64,000 bases of DNA, from the NCBI RefSeq assembly GCF_004114915.1, contig NZ_CP022220.1, forward strand, positions 310,001 to 374,000. The letters run 5' to 3'. Source of the stretch: Bradyrhizobium guangxiense (GTDB lineage: Bacteria; Pseudomonadota; Alphaproteobacteria; Rhizobiales; Xanthobacteraceae). The notes beneath the pieces are model-generated. The model was not told where the DNA came from, did no database searches, and saw nothing but the letters and a program-made list of their open reading frames with translations. Below are positions 10,217-19,458 of this stretch, piece by piece (the first letter of the stretch is position 1; every line of letters starts with the position of its first letter). Made by a program: the position numbers and the translations under genes.

Positions 10217-11028
10217 TTTAGGAACTTCCCGAGCCACTCCAGCACTCCGTAGGACTGGATAATCTCCGTTCCCATGTATTCCATGAGGAAGACGGTGTAA
10301 CTCACCATGATGATGCCAAAGGCGGCGTTCTTGATGGTGGGGGAGAGGTCGTTCAGCTTAATTTGCGGCGCAAACCGCCCTAGCAACATGAGGGATATCT
10401 CAATCAGGAGCAGCAGAGCCAGCACGGGTCCGGAAAATAGCAGGGCCGTGTGCATGATATGATCGAGAAGCGCTACAACTTCCATTGCCCCTTGCATTGT
10501 CAGAGGAGGTAGTAGCCGGTACACGGGCCAGATCAGATAGCTGCCATACAGGCACCGAACCATCGTCTGTAGACCTCCAGACGCAACGAAAATAGTAACC
10601 CCAGCAGTTCCGAGAAAGAGACCCGTGGCGGAGGCCTGGCTGCGCGTCGCAGGATCGTCCAACTGGCTTGAAACGCTCCGTTGCGTGTCAATGATGTCGC
10701 CAACTGCCTGGATGCTCCATAGCGGTATACTTAGGAACATCCCGAACAGCAGGCCGACGAATATCTCTTTGAGACCGAGGAACGCGACCGCGGCCAGACG
10801 GGTGGCCGGATCTAGAGTCTGCAGACCGGCCTTGACATGCGCAAGGCATGGCAGTCCAATCACGATCGTCAAGCTTGTGCGGATCATCCCGCTAATCTGC
10901 GGCCGCGTGAATACGGGAAGCACCAACATAATGCCTAAGGCCCGCGCAGCGCTAAGGCCCGCTGCAACGACGAACTCGACAGCACTCTGAATTAGAGCTT
11001 GCGCCTCGGTGGGTGACAAAGCATGCAT
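10213..11028 (-). CDS. rhcT: RhcT, export apparatus membrane protein (SctT/FliR family)
   Basis: A 271-residue, strongly hydrophobic protein with about six membrane segments and the family-typical [17 protein letters not shown] near residue 40. Length is normal for SctT. It forms the export gate together with RhcR and RhcS. The ATG at 11028 is the only sensible start. The downstream end overlaps rhcU by four bases. Upstream there is an unusual 263-base gap to rhcS, whereas the other junctions of this operon overlap or nearly touch. Confidence 0.93.
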   Translation of the reverse strand: MHALSPTEAQALIQSAVEFVVAAGLSAARALGIMLVLPVFTRPQISGMIRTSLTIVIGLPCLAHVKAGLQTLDPATRLAAVAFLGLKEIFVGLLFGMFLSIPLWSIQAVGDIIDTQRSVSSQLDDPATRSQASATGLFLGTAGVTIFVASGGLQTMVRCLYGSYLIWPVYRLLPPLTMQGAMEVVALLDHIMHTALLFSGPVLALLLLIEISLMLLGRFAPQIKLNDLSPTIKNAAFGIIMVSYTVFLMEYMGTEIIQSYGVLEWLGKFLK

Positions 11029-11291
11029 TCGCGGCGCTCGTTGTTCGCCTCAGCTAATCTAACCGGTTCCGCTCGCCGTGCCTTAATGTTTGACGCCAAG
11101 GCCGCAAATAGTCGGCGGTGTTCGTTCTAATAGCGCTCAACGAGAGCCCCAGCCGCACTGCGAGCCCGCAGGGTAGGCCGTCGATCCCCATACTCTCATG
11201 CTCGCTCGACAAACTGGCCAGCCACTTTGGTAATTCACCGGTGATGTCGATGGGCGGTTTTGTCCTCACAAACTCGGCCTTCGGTTCCTCA
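11029..11291 (-). other. Gap between rhcS and rhcT with a possible small frame
   Basis: A reading frame runs on the minus strand from inside rhcS to 11054. The part outside rhcS could start at the ATG at 11191, giving a 45-residue peptide (MGIDGLPCGLAV...). It has no recognised domain. It may be a Bradyrhizobium-specific small gene, a leader for rhcT, or leftover sequence. Confidence 0.3.
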
Positions 11292-11567
11292 CTAATACCT
11301 CGATGTGAGAGAGGGGAACTCCGTGAAGATATGTTTGGCCTGTTCGATAAGCGGCGCACTCAGCACCCGAGAAAACAGAACGAGCACGGCGACGACGACG
11401 AGGAGCCTCACGGTTAGGGGCAAGGTTTGATCCTGGAGCTGCGTTGCCGCCTGTATTATGCCAACACCCAAGCCGGCCACGAGAGCTGCTAGGAGCGGTG
11501 GCAGAACCCACATCATGAAGAGGACGAGCGATCGGGTCAAATGCGTGAGGATGCTGGTCTCGTCCAT
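11292..11567 (-). CDS. rhcS: RhcS, export apparatus membrane protein (SctS/FliQ family)
   Basis: A 91-residue protein with two membrane helices (around 14-38 and 50-72), the normal size and shape of SctS. It contains the FliQ-like LGVGIIQAATQLQDQTLPL segment near residues 27-46. It starts one base after the rhcR stop. It is a component of the export gate in the inner membrane. Confidence 0.94.
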   Translation of the reverse strand: MDETSILTHLTRSLVLFMMWVLPPLLAALVAGLGVGIIQAATQLQDQTLPLTVRLLVVVAVLVLFSRVLSAPLIEQAKHIFTEFPSLTSRY

Positions 11568-11568
11568 A

Positions 11569-12234
11569 TTAACCTCCGGCCGTGGCGTAACTTAACACCA
11601 ACCCGTGCATGAGCCGCGACCATCCGTCGATCGTGACGAACAGAAAGAGCTTAAAAGGAACAGATATCATTGTGGGCGATACCATTGACATGCCCATGGC
11701 CATCAGAATCGTCGTTACAATCAGATCAATCGTGATGAATGGAAGATAGAGAAGGAAGCCGATTTCAAAGGCACGCTTTAATTCCGAGATCAGAAAGGAC
11801 GGTACAAGAATCGCAAAATCATCCGCTGTAGCGTTTGCCCGCATCTCCTCTGACCAAACATGTTCTGTGGATGACAGGAAGAACGTGCGCTGCTCCTCAC
11901 TGCTGAACTTTTTCAGGTGAGCGCGCAGCGGCTCGCTTCCCTCCTTAGCGGCTGTCGCCCAGTCATCGAGCGTTTGGTAGTGAAGTTGCGGGGCGGTAAC
12001 GTGGTTGTAGATCTGCTCCAGCACTGGAGCACCAATGAAGACCGTAAGGATCAATGCAGCGCCATACAGAACGATGTTCGGGGGTATGGATTGGGTTCCG
12101 AGCGCGTTGCGCACGAGGAAGAGAACGACGGAAACTTTTATGAATGCCGTCGTCGTGACAACTGCGAACGCCAGCAGACCGAGACCGACCGTCGCTGCAA
12201 GAAGTGCAGGAATGCCTGGCTGAATGTCAGTCAT
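11569..12234 (-). CDS. rhcR: RhcR, export apparatus membrane protein (SctR/FliP family)
   Basis: A 221-residue protein starting at the ATG at 12234 (MTDIQPGIPALL), which overlaps the last 8 bases of rhcQ. The frame extends further upstream, but that part lies inside rhcQ. It shows the family text TTTAFIKVSVVLFLVRNALGT and IPPNIVLYG in the N-terminal half and the C-terminal helices PFITIDLIVTTILMAMGMSM and PFKLFLFVTIDGWS. Length agrees with other SctR proteins. Confidence 0.95.
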   Translation of the reverse strand: MTDIQPGIPALLAATVGLGLLAFAVVTTTAFIKVSVVLFLVRNALGTQSIPPNIVLYGAALILTVFIGAPVLEQIYNHVTAPQLHYQTLDDWATAAKEGSEPLRAHLKKFSSEEQRTFFLSSTEHVWSEEMRANATADDFAILVPSFLISELKRAFEIGFLLYLPFITIDLIVTTILMAMGMSMVSPTMISVPFKLFLFVTIDGWSRLMHGLVLSYATAGG

Positions 12235-13345
12235 TGACCGCCAACCCACCACGTAGCCTGATGGCCAGTTCCTCCCCGACACGCACGATGTCGCCGTGGC
12301 CGATCAATCGACCATTGGCAACAATGTCAACCGGACGGTCAACGGGACGGCCAAGTTCAAAGACATGCCCTTCGTTGACGCTCCTCAACGTACCCAGCGG
12401 GATAGGCCAACGGCCGCATTCGAACACGAGCGTAATCTCAATGCTGTCGATGTCGGTTTCCGAGGGCAGGGTCGATGGCTGGGTTTGGGGTCGTGTTGTC
12501 ATATATGCACTCTTGAGAGGGTGGGGTTGCAGGCGGAAGGGTCCCCGCAAGATTAGTCTGTCGCCAGCAATCTCCGCCGGCGCCCACAATTTGTCCGCAG
12601 TCAGGATGACCTGACCGCTCGCAAAGGGAATGACGTCCGGCAACAGCGCATCGCCAGTTTGTGCTTGGCGAAGAAGCCCGACGGACACGCGCAGCGAGCT
12701 AATCTCGCTGGCAACCATGATGGGCAACTCCGGGGAAAGCTTGCGCATTTCTCGGGGCAATTGGCCAAGCATCTCGCCTAACTTACAGAAGGCAGCCGGA
12801 ACCGGACCCTCAAGAGACGAGAATAGGAACAGCCGCGCCTTGCCCACGAGCGCCCCGTAGACGATGTCGAGTTCCAGATAAGGACCTTCCATCGTTGCTT
12901 CGTCGATGCGGATAATTTGCAAATCCTGCGCTAGCAGATGCTCTACTCGAGTGAACCATGGTTCAAGCGCAAGTTCGAGGACGAAAGAGCGGGCTGGGTC
13001 CGAAGGTAACGTAAGGCCATGCTGCACTGTCGAAATCAATGCCTCCGCCAACTGGCGCGGCACCGACAAGACGGCCATTTCGGCTCCGACGCGAAATACA
13101 CAATCAAGCATCGGCGCGGTCGATTGCTGCGCCTGCCACACAAGCCGGTTAATACATATCGAGACCGGCGTATCGCCAAGGCGGCTCTTCAGAACCGTTC
13201 GCCGGGGGGCCATCAAATTGAGGCACGAGACCGCGCTATGCGACAATCTTAGCCGCGGCACGAATCGTGCCGGTTCACCGACCGCATTTTCCGCGCTCAT
13301 GTTCACGGGGTCGGCAGTTCGCGCCGACATAAGAGAAGCAGCCAT
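12227..13345 (-). CDS. rhcQ: RhcQ, cytoplasmic sorting platform / C-ring protein (SctQ)
   Basis: A 372-residue protein. The C-terminal about 75 residues form a SpoA/FliN-type domain (VFECGRWPIPLGTLRSVNEG, then LGRPVDRPVDIVANGRLIGHGDIV and the end IRLRGGL), which defines SctQ proteins. The N-terminal part is poorly conserved, as is usual. It builds the cytoplasmic ring with RhcL and NolU. The start overlaps the rhcZ stop by one base (TAATG). Confidence 0.92.
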   Translation of the reverse strand: MAASLMSARTADPVNMSAENAVGEPARFVPRLRLSHSAVSCLNLMAPRRTVLKSRLGDTPVSICINRLVWQAQQSTAPMLDCVFRVGAEMAVLSVPRQLAEALISTVQHGLTLPSDPARSFVLELALEPWFTRVEHLLAQDLQIIRIDEATMEGPYLELDIVYGALVGKARLFLFSSLEGPVPAAFCKLGEMLGQLPREMRKLSPELPIMVASEISSLRVSVGLLRQAQTGDALLPDVIPFASGQVILTADKLWAPAEIAGDRLILRGPFRLQPHPLKSAYMTTRPQTQPSTLPSETDIDSIEITLVFECGRWPIPLGTLRSVNEGHVFELGRPVDRPVDIVANGRLIGHGDIVRVGEELAIRLRGGLAVND

Positions 13346-13881
13346 TAAATCAAAACGCCAATTGCCTGGCTTCGCGAGCCACTCTGATACCGGAGCAAGA
13401 CCTCATCGTCCGTTTCGATTTGAGCTGCACACTCCGAGCAAGCGTTGGTCGAGCGCTGCACATCGCACTCAATCTGCTGCCATTTCTGGCTCGCCGCCGA
13501 ACGCTTGGCCCACACGACCCGCGCCTCAACAACCGCCGCCTGGGCCTGCTGTTGAGCGATGCGCGCTTGCTCAAGCACCTGGCGTGCAGTTGCGATCTCA
13601 GCTGTGAGGCGTCCAATGACGAGATGAAGCCTACGGTCGAGTTCGGTGACGCACATCCTGTTAGACGATGCGAGTTCTAAATAAAGTTCAGCTTCGAGGC
13701 TTGCGCGGCGTTTCTCGGCGCTGGCGGCATTCTTGGAAGCTTTCTCCATCGCTTTAACCGCAATTTGGCGTTCGGCTTGCGTATTGGATAATTGACGAAG
13801 CGCACTTCGCTCCCTCATGTCCTTCCCCAGCCGCAATTTCGACGCTTGGCTGGGATTCAGTCGGTAAGACGCGACATCCAC
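13345..13881 (-). CDS. rhcZ: RhcZ, ATPase stalk protein (SctO-like)
   Basis: A 178-residue, highly charged, alpha-helical and probably coiled-coil protein rich in Ala, Arg, Glu and Gln, placed directly after the ATPase gene as SctO/FliJ-type stalk proteins are. It starts at a GTG at 13881, overlapping the rhcN end by 25 bases. It matches the position of y4yJ/rhcZ in other rhizobia. Sequence conservation in this family is weak, so the call rests on size, coil character and gene order. Confidence 0.8.
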   Translation of the reverse strand: MDVASYRLNPSQASKLRLGKDMRERSALRQLSNTQAERQIAVKAMEKASKNAASAEKRRASLEAELYLELASSNRMCVTELDRRLHLVIGRLTAEIATARQVLEQARIAQQQAQAAVVEARVVWAKRSAASQKWQQIECDVQRSTNACSECAAQIETDDEVLLRYQSGSRSQAIGVLI

Positions 13882-15212
13882 GTGATGGCCTCCTCAAAGC
13901 TGGACGGTTCATCCTGCCCCTGGCGCAAGAAATTCCGCAAGTCCTCGATCGACGCGATTGCTCGGTCGGTCAGCGGATCGCCCCCTGGCTTGTACTCACC
14001 GACCTTGATCAAAAATTCGGCCTCATCATAGCGCGAAAGAAGATCTCGAAAGAAAGAGGCGGCCTTTCGATGTGACACAGAGACGACCGCATCCATCACG
14101 CGACTTCGGCTCGACAACACGTCGATGGCCGGAAAATGCTCTCGCGATGCGAGCGCGCGTGAGAGAATGATATGACCATCGAGAATACCGCGCGACTCTT
14201 CGGCGATTGGATCGCCTGTCCCGTCACCTTCGACAAGTACGGTATAGAAGGCCGTGATCGAGCCCTGCTCGCCCATACCGGCACGTTCCAACAGAGCCGG
14301 CAGCAGCGCAAAGACGGAGGGAGGAAAGCCTCGCCGCGTCGGAGGTTCTCCCGCGGCTAGGCCGATTTCACGCATCGCGCGGCTGAAGCGCGTCAACGAA
14401 TCCATCATGAGAACGACCCGCTGTCCCTGATCACGAAAGTACTCGGCGAGTGCCGTCGCCGTATGAGCACATTGCGCGCGCTCCATTGCCGACCGGTCGG
14501 AGGTCTCAACGACAGCGATCGTCCGATCGATGGCATTGCCAATATGGCGCTCGATGAATTCACGCACCTCACGTCCGCGCTCTCCTATAAGCGCAACGAC
14601 GGTGACCTCAGCGTCCGCGCCTTTAACAATCTGCGACATCAGCGTCGACTTGCCGCAACCAGCGTCTCCATAGATTCCGATCCGTTGGCCTTCGCCACAC
14701 GTCAGAAGTCCGTCGAGCACGCGGACGCCGAGCGGAAAAGGCTGCTCGATCCCCCGCCGCCTCATTGGGTTGGGTGCCCTGCCGCGTAGGGGACGAGTGT
14801 GGGTCGTCTTTATTGGCCCCTTCCCGTCGAGCGGACGGCCGAAGCTATCGATGACGCGGCCCAGCAAATCGGCACCGACCGCAACTTCCTGCATTCGCCC
14901 GGTCGGAACCACTTCCGCACGGCTAGACATGCCTACCATGTCGCCGATTGGCGTGAGCAATACTCCATCCGGCAGCAGACCGACCACCTCCGCATCAAGT
15001 GACCATCCCGTACTGTGATCCTGCAATAGGCACAGCTCCCCAACGTGGGCCCCGGGCAGCACGGCATGGACCAAGGTGCCGACGGCTCGGGTGACTCGTC
15101 CGCGCACAGCACGCGTATCGACATGCTTTGCCGTAGATTTCAGAGATGATAATGCTGCGTGCACCGCGCCTTCAGCAGCCGCATTGCCATAGCTTGGCCT
15201 TTGGGAAGTCAT
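13857..15212 (-). CDS. rhcN: RhcN, type III secretion ATPase (SctN)
   Basis: A 451-residue F1-like ATPase that unfolds and feeds substrates into the export gate. Walker A is GDAGCGKST at about 182-190; Walker B lies in RVVLMMDSLTRFSRA. Family landmarks GERGREVREFIE and PPSVFALLPALLERAG are present. Length is typical. The ATG at 15212 overlaps the rhcL stop by four bases. Confidence 0.97.
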   Translation of the reverse strand: MTSQRPSYGNAAAEGAVHAALSSLKSTAKHVDTRAVRGRVTRAVGTLVHAVLPGAHVGELCLLQDHSTGWSLDAEVVGLLPDGVLLTPIGDMVGMSSRAEVVPTGRMQEVAVGADLLGRVIDSFGRPLDGKGPIKTTHTRPLRGRAPNPMRRRGIEQPFPLGVRVLDGLLTCGEGQRIGIYGDAGCGKSTLMSQIVKGADAEVTVVALIGERGREVREFIERHIGNAIDRTIAVVETSDRSAMERAQCAHTATALAEYFRDQGQRVVLMMDSLTRFSRAMREIGLAAGEPPTRRGFPPSVFALLPALLERAGMGEQGSITAFYTVLVEGDGTGDPIAEESRGILDGHIILSRALASREHFPAIDVLSSRSRVMDAVVSVSHRKAASFFRDLLSRYDEAEFLIKVGEYKPGGDPLTDRAIASIEDLRNFLRQGQDEPSSFEEAITWMSRLTD

Positions 15213-15832
15213 TGTTCGTCCTCCTGAACAGGCGGAGCAAGGGCGAGGCGCAGTGTGCGGAGCTGCGCGGCAAGTCCTAGATCGACATTACCAAACTCAC
15301 TCCACAAAACGCATTGGTCCGGCGTTAGAGCCGGGTCCGGATCAATTCTGACCTTCGGACGCCCATGCGTTCCATGGAATGACGCGAACTCGCATGTCAT
15401 GGCATCGACGTTCACAGGAGACACATGAAGGCGCAATTCCGCACCGCCATATCTTTGCTCGATAGCGTGACGAACCGACCTCACTAACATCTCGCCCGGA
15501 TCGAACGAGCCCACCAAGTCGTTCAGGACCTCAATGACAAGTTGTGGCAGCTCCTGTTCCAGCACGGCTTTTCGCCGCGCCAGCTCAGAAGCAGCTCGAG
15601 CAACCAGCCGCGCCATTTCGTCCGAGCCTGTCTTCAGGCCTTCGGAGTGCCCGCGCGCCTGCTCGCGATGATAAGCGTTCCTTGCCCAGTTGCGAACCTG
15701 CTGTAGATACCGCTGAGCTAGCGCGCGCGTCTGTACCACATCGCACCAGATCCCAAGTTCCGAGGCTGGTATGACTGGACCCACCGGACGTATCTGCGGG
15801 CGTTCTGGCAATGCTGGCTCACCCGCGGTCAT
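15209..15832 (-). CDS. rhcL: RhcL (NolV), ATPase regulator (SctL)
   Basis: A 207-residue FliH/SctL-type protein: a charged helical middle (about 45-110, YHREQARGHSEGLKTGSDEM...) and a C-terminal domain with the V.DP.L..DQCVLWSEFG.VDLGL pattern of this family. It binds and restrains RhcN at the sorting platform. Both ends overlap their neighbours by four bases. It is the counterpart of NolV in Sinorhizobium fredii. Confidence 0.92.
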   Translation of the reverse strand: MTAGEPALPERPQIRPVGPVIPASELGIWCDVVQTRALAQRYLQQVRNWARNAYHREQARGHSEGLKTGSDEMARLVARAASELARRKAVLEQELPQLVIEVLNDLVGSFDPGEMLVRSVRHAIEQRYGGAELRLHVSPVNVDAMTCEFASFHGTHGRPKVRIDPDPALTPDQCVLWSEFGNVDLGLAAQLRTLRLALAPPVQEDEQ

Positions 15833-16482
15833 GCCGGCCGTGTCTCTGCGGCCAAATGGGTCATCACCAAAGACATCAATTGGCCCGCGGCTTTGTGATG
15901 TTCGGCGGCTGGACTCTCCGCGGCAGTCCCGACAGGCAAGCAGAGAAGCACGCGCGTACGGTCGAGTTCTGAGGCTCGCTTGAGGAAAGCGCCAAGGCAG
16001 GCATATCCGTCATGTGCAATCCGCTGCGAAAGTTGCTCCGGATCGACAATCAATTGGGTTTCGACGGCGCTGGATACATGTCGGATAGCGAAAGCATGTG
16101 CTTCCGCACCAATATTTCCGATCAGTGGAGCAAGATCATGCTTTGACACCAGCTTCAGTACCGAACGGGCATGCCAAATGCCGCCAGCGAGCAATGCCGC
16201 ACGATGCGGATCATGCCCAAGCAAAGCGCCCCTTCCCCAGCTACTTCCCTTCAAGACCAGTTCACTGCCTAGGAGCAGTTCGACTAGTCTTTCCTGTAGT
16301 CTGGGAGTTTTCTGCAGTTGCAGCACTGTAGACGCCGCCAGCGACGCATCAAGACGTTCAGCAAAACGGCTTGGATGGATTATCGCAGCAAGCTCCCGCG
16401 GCCGACCGGAATGTTGGTTGAGCAAATGATTTGGTTCGTTGGATGTCATCGTTGCGGACATTGCATTCGGCCTATCTCGCAT
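15829..16482 (-). CDS. nolU: NolU, sorting platform protein (SctK-like)
   Basis: A 217-residue soluble protein with the SctK/OrgA-like central text LLGHDPHRAALLAGGIWHARSVLKLVS. It lies between rhcJ and rhcL as nolU does in S. fredii (order nolB-nolT-nolU-nolV). The first ATG (16482) overlaps the rhcJ end by 11 bases; a second ATG at 16461 is also possible. It connects the cytoplasmic platform with the membrane rings. Confidence 0.9.
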   Translation of the reverse strand: MRDRPNAMSATMTSNEPNHLLNQHSGRPRELAAIIHPSRFAERLDASLAASTVLQLQKTPRLQERLVELLLGSELVLKGSSWGRGALLGHDPHRAALLAGGIWHARSVLKLVSKHDLAPLIGNIGAEAHAFAIRHVSSAVETQLIVDPEQLSQRIAHDGYACLGAFLKRASELDRTRVLLCLPVGTAAESPAAEHHKAAGQLMSLVMTHLAAETRPA

Positions 16483-17338
16483 CGGAGTTCCGCTTTTTGC
16501 CAGCGGCTAGGACGGCGGGCATACTCGCCGCTGTGTCAATATTCGGCACTTTCCGCCAGAATTGACCTAGCTGGCGCACACGTGTGCTCAGCAGCACGTA
16601 AGATAGAATGCCGACCGCGGCGCCGACACCCCCGACCACGATCGCAAGAAAGGTGGCTGACGTGAACTTGGTCGGGTGGATCGAAGCAGCTGCTGGTGCA
16701 GAGAACATCTCATGCTGCGCTCGCTCAACCGGCACGAAAACGACGGCCACCTTGTCGTATGATAGTCCTTCAATGCCATTGGCGACGAGCATCTTGATTT
16801 GGGGCAACAAGGCTGAGAGGTTCGCATTGGAACCATGTCGAATGAAGACCGACGCCGAGGACGGGGTCGCATCCTGTCGCAAAAGGTCGTTCTTCGGCAA
16901 GACAACATGAACCCGGGCGGAGAGAACCCCATCGATATCATTGATTGTGCGCGACAATTCTTCGCTTAGGGCATAAACGTAACGAGCGCGCTCCTCAACT
17001 GGGGACGCAACCAGGCCGGATCCCTTGAACACCTCCCCAAGATTCTTAAACACCTGGCGCGGCAAGCCCTGGCCATTCAGCAGTTCTATCGAAACGGCCA
17101 ATTGCTTTTCTTCGACCTGAATCGTGCTGCTACCGTCCTTAGCGACAACACGGACTGCATCGACACCCTTACTAAGGAGAAGGGCAAGCATCTCGTTGGC
17201 TTCACGCTCCTGAACTTTCGTATAGAGATCGGCCTTGCAGCCGGCTAGCAACAGCACAAGCGGCAATAGGAGAACGGCATGCACCTGCCTTCCAGAAGTC
17301 GCGCCGCGACCGATCTTTCTTTGCGCGAAAAGAACCAT
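16472..17338 (-). CDS. rhcJ: RhcJ (NolT), inner-membrane ring lipoprotein (SctJ)
   Basis: A 288-residue lipoprotein. The signal peptide ends in LLLPLVLLLAGC (lipid-bearing Cys near residue 34). The two periplasmic ring-building motifs follow, with ALSEELSRTINDIDGVLSAR near the middle, and a C-terminal membrane helix (about 235-255). Length is normal for SctJ. The ATG at 17338 is preferred over the TTG three bases before it. It starts 10 bases after nopB. Confidence 0.95.
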   Translation of the reverse strand: MVLFAQRKIGRGATSGRQVHAVLLLPLVLLLAGCKADLYTKVQEREANEMLALLLSKGVDAVRVVAKDGSSTIQVEEKQLAVSIELLNGQGLPRQVFKNLGEVFKGSGLVASPVEERARYVYALSEELSRTINDIDGVLSARVHVVLPKNDLLRQDATPSSASVFIRHGSNANLSALLPQIKMLVANGIEGLSYDKVAVVFVPVERAQHEMFSAPAAASIHPTKFTSATFLAIVVGGVGAAVGILSYVLLSTRVRQLGQFWRKVPNIDTAASMPAVLAAGKKRNSDAR

Positions 17339-17348
17339 CAACCGCCGC

Positions 17349-17864
17349 TCAGCCCGCTGATAGCAGCTTATTCAGAGATGAACCGACGGCGCCAGCACTC
17401 TTGGAGATGAGCGAAACCTGAATGACGCCGTTGTAAACATCCCGCAGATTCTGCAACGTCGACTCGAAATTGTCGGCACCTTCTGGTTTTCCGATAACAT
17501 GGACATCGACTCCGTCCAAGCGCGAGATAGGCCGCGCGGCGGGCCCAAGCTGGACGCTCTTCGAAGGGCCCGGCTCGCCGATCGAAGGGAGTCCGGTCGA
17601 AGGATATGGTTTGCCTAAGTGCGCTCCAAAAAGATTCTGCAGAATGCGATCGCCCAGTGGACCTGTCTGCGCGACTGCACGCTGAACCTCCGGTACAGGT
17701 GGCGCCAACGCGCTGTCGGCCACCAAAGAGGCGGCGCCTTGTTTCGATGCCGCCTTTGCAAGATGCTCATGAAAGTTGCCCGGCGCCGATGAACACCCCT
17801 CGGTGAGACACTCGCCGAGGTTGGCAGAGATCGGCATCGCGCCAAACATCACGGAAGGAATCAT
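17349..17864 (-). CDS. nopB: NopB (NolB), secreted pilus/inner rod protein
   Basis: A 171-residue protein starting at the ATG at 17864 (MIPSVMFGAMPISANLGE). An upstream extension to a TTG exists but has no ribosome binding site and would run into the promoter region. NopB is a secreted component associated with the rhizobial T3SS pilus and related to inner-rod proteins. The C-terminal 45 residues (NLRDVYNGVIQVSLISKSAGAVGSSLNKLL) have the amphipathic helix typical of rod subunits. It is the first gene of the core operon. Confidence 0.88.
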   Translation of the reverse strand: MIPSVMFGAMPISANLGECLTEGCSSAPGNFHEHLAKAASKQGAASLVADSALAPPVPEVQRAVAQTGPLGDRILQNLFGAHLGKPYPSTGLPSIGEPGPSKSVQLGPAARPISRLDGVDVHVIGKPEGADNFESTLQNLRDVYNGVIQVSLISKSAGAVGSSLNKLLSAG

Positions 17865-17899
17865 TGCTCTCGCGTCTATTAGCTGTCGTTGCCGGGAAC

Positions 17900-17929
17900 G
17901 GCTCGGCACCCTAGCGAGCCGAGCTGACC
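17900..17929 (-). promoter_or_regulatory. nopB/rhcC1 divergent promoter region with hairpin and weak tts-like site
   Basis: The 207 bases between nopB and rhcC1 must carry both promoters. An inverted repeat GGCTCGG / CCGAGC lies at about 17900-17925. On the minus strand GGTCAGCT at 17929-17922 matches the left half of a tts box, but the right half does not fit. A tts box is expected here from other rhizobia, so the site is offered as a weak candidate only. Confidence 0.3.
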
Positions 17930-18071
17930 AAAACCTGACGTGGATCAAGAGCTACGTCATCCAAAAATCACGATTGGCTTCCAATTTGCGACGAAGTTCG
18001 TCTTCCAACTTTGGAAGAGTACCAGCGCATGACCGCCTGGAATACTCAACCACACCACGAGGCTGCACACG

Positions 18072-18743
18072 TTGAAGAACATTCTAATTGTTGGTGTTTT
18101 CATCTCCTTGAGCGCGGTTAGGGCGCTCGGCGCCACTCTAGAGCTGCCATCCACGCCTTATACTTACACAGTTCTGGATCAGGATCTCGCGGCCGCACTG
18201 CAGGAGTTCGGCAACAATTTGAATATTCGAATCAATGTCAGCACCCATGTAAAGGGGCGGATTCGCGGGCGCATGCCGGATCTCGCGCCGCGAGATTTCC
18301 TCGAACGCGTGACCACTCTTTATAATCTTCAGTGGTACTATGACGGGCTGGTGCTGTACGTATCCGACGCGCACGAGGCGGAAAGTCGCCTGCTTGTCTT
18401 AAACCCGGTCACTTTCGATGCATTCAAGGCGGCACTCGATGCACTCAAAATTTCCGATGAACGCTACGTCGTGAGAGCCGCACCGGAAGATGGACTGGTC
18501 TTCGCTTCTGGTCCGCCTCGCTTCATCGCGCTCGTCGACCAAATGCTCAACGGCCTAGTGGCGGAGGCCCAGGCGCGACGAACTCTTACGACAACCGCAA
18601 AGCCGGCGCCCGCGTCGGTCTTGATGTTGTTTCGGGGCTCCTCAAGTACGGTTATTCGTGATGGACGACCGGAGGGACCTGTTTTGCCCGAGGCGACGCA
18701 TCAAGATAACGTGGCTCACGCGCCCGGCCCAAGCCAGAGATGA
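18072..18743 (+). CDS. rhcC1: RhcC1 (NolW), N-terminal half of the type III secretin
   Basis: A 223-residue periplasmic protein with a signal peptide (cleavage after about residue 20, RALG-A). It then shows the N0-type domain of YscC/HrcC secretins (YTVLDQDLAAALQEFGNNL..., LAPRDFLERVTTLYNLQWYYDG). It has no secretin barrel, so it must act with RhcC2. Start is a TTG at 18072; no nearby ATG fits. It reads away from nopB, as nolW does from nolB in S. fredii. The last about 40 residues are low-complexity. Confidence 0.9.
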   Translation: MKNILIVGVFISLSAVRALGATLELPSTPYTYTVLDQDLAAALQEFGNNLNIRINVSTHVKGRIRGRMPDLAPRDFLERVTTLYNLQWYYDGLVLYVSDAHEAESRLLVLNPVTFDAFKAALDALKISDERYVVRAAPEDGLVFASGPPRFIALVDQMLNGLVAEAQARRTLTTTAKPAPASVLMLFRGSSSTVIRDGRPEGPVLPEATHQDNVAHAPGPSQR

Positions 18744-19236
18744 ATTGGACAGCAAAAGTCGCTTACAACGGCGCTCAATGCGGTCGCGGCTTTCTTTGTG
18801 AGCATGTTGAAAGCTGATGCTGTCGGCATGAGAGCCCGAGACCTAGACGGTGATGCCTTCAACTGGAAAGGTGGGCAGCATCATTCTTGCGCTGGCTACG
18901 GCTTTAGCTCCACTCAACGATCGACGATCTCAACCGTTTGAGTACATTTGCCGGCAAACGGTGACTGATCCCATAATGCTTCATGGCGCTGACGGAGCAG
19001 ACGCTAACCCTCTCGTAACGGGCCGTAAGCGCGCCCACTCGCCATCGCCAGACGACGCGGCAGTATCATTTAATTTTGTTGCACGAACCCGCGCCGATCT
19101 TCCGCGGATTGCAGGCCCGAGTTCCCATTTTTGCCATCTGCCGCGTGAGGACGCGACGGAGTGGCAGACACTTTTGGGGGGATGCGGGTATTGCGCAACA
19201 CCGCATTCATGTCCGTTCGCGCATTCCGCTGAGCGC
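18744..19236 (+). other. Spacer between rhcC1 and the nopX promoter
   Basis: A 135-codon frame (18850-19257) runs into the tts box of nopX, has no recognised domain and no good ribosome binding site, and is judged not to be a gene. No other signal was found. Confidence 0.4.
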
Positions 19237-19268
19237 CGTCAGCTTCTCGAAAGCTAACTCCCGCTACT
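19237..19268 (+). promoter_or_regulatory. tts box of nopX
   Basis: CGTCAGCTTCTCGAAAGC at 19237-19254, followed by TAACTCCCGCTACTA, is a near-perfect match to the tts-box consensus bound by TtsI. It lies about 190 bases upstream of the nopX start. Confidence 0.92.
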
Positions 19269-19458
19269 ATAAAAGGGGGTGAATATCTAGCAGGCAATGA
19301 GCCTGTTGATCGGGACCTGAGCACTGGACGCTCACTCAGCCGCCGGGAGCAGCCGCCAGGAGTTGTTGGATCTGCCCATCAACACTTGGTGTTCGTCGCG
19401 AACTCGGGCTGCACGGTGTGACAGGACGGTGGCGCAATCTCACAGCACAGGATGTATA

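Noticed and set aside
17876..17900. TTAGCTGTCG as a minus-strand tts box directly before nopB
   Set aside because: Only the outer six bases fit, and it would lie too close to the start codon.
18850..19257. 135-codon frame before nopX
   Set aside because: It covers the nopX tts box and has no recognised domain.
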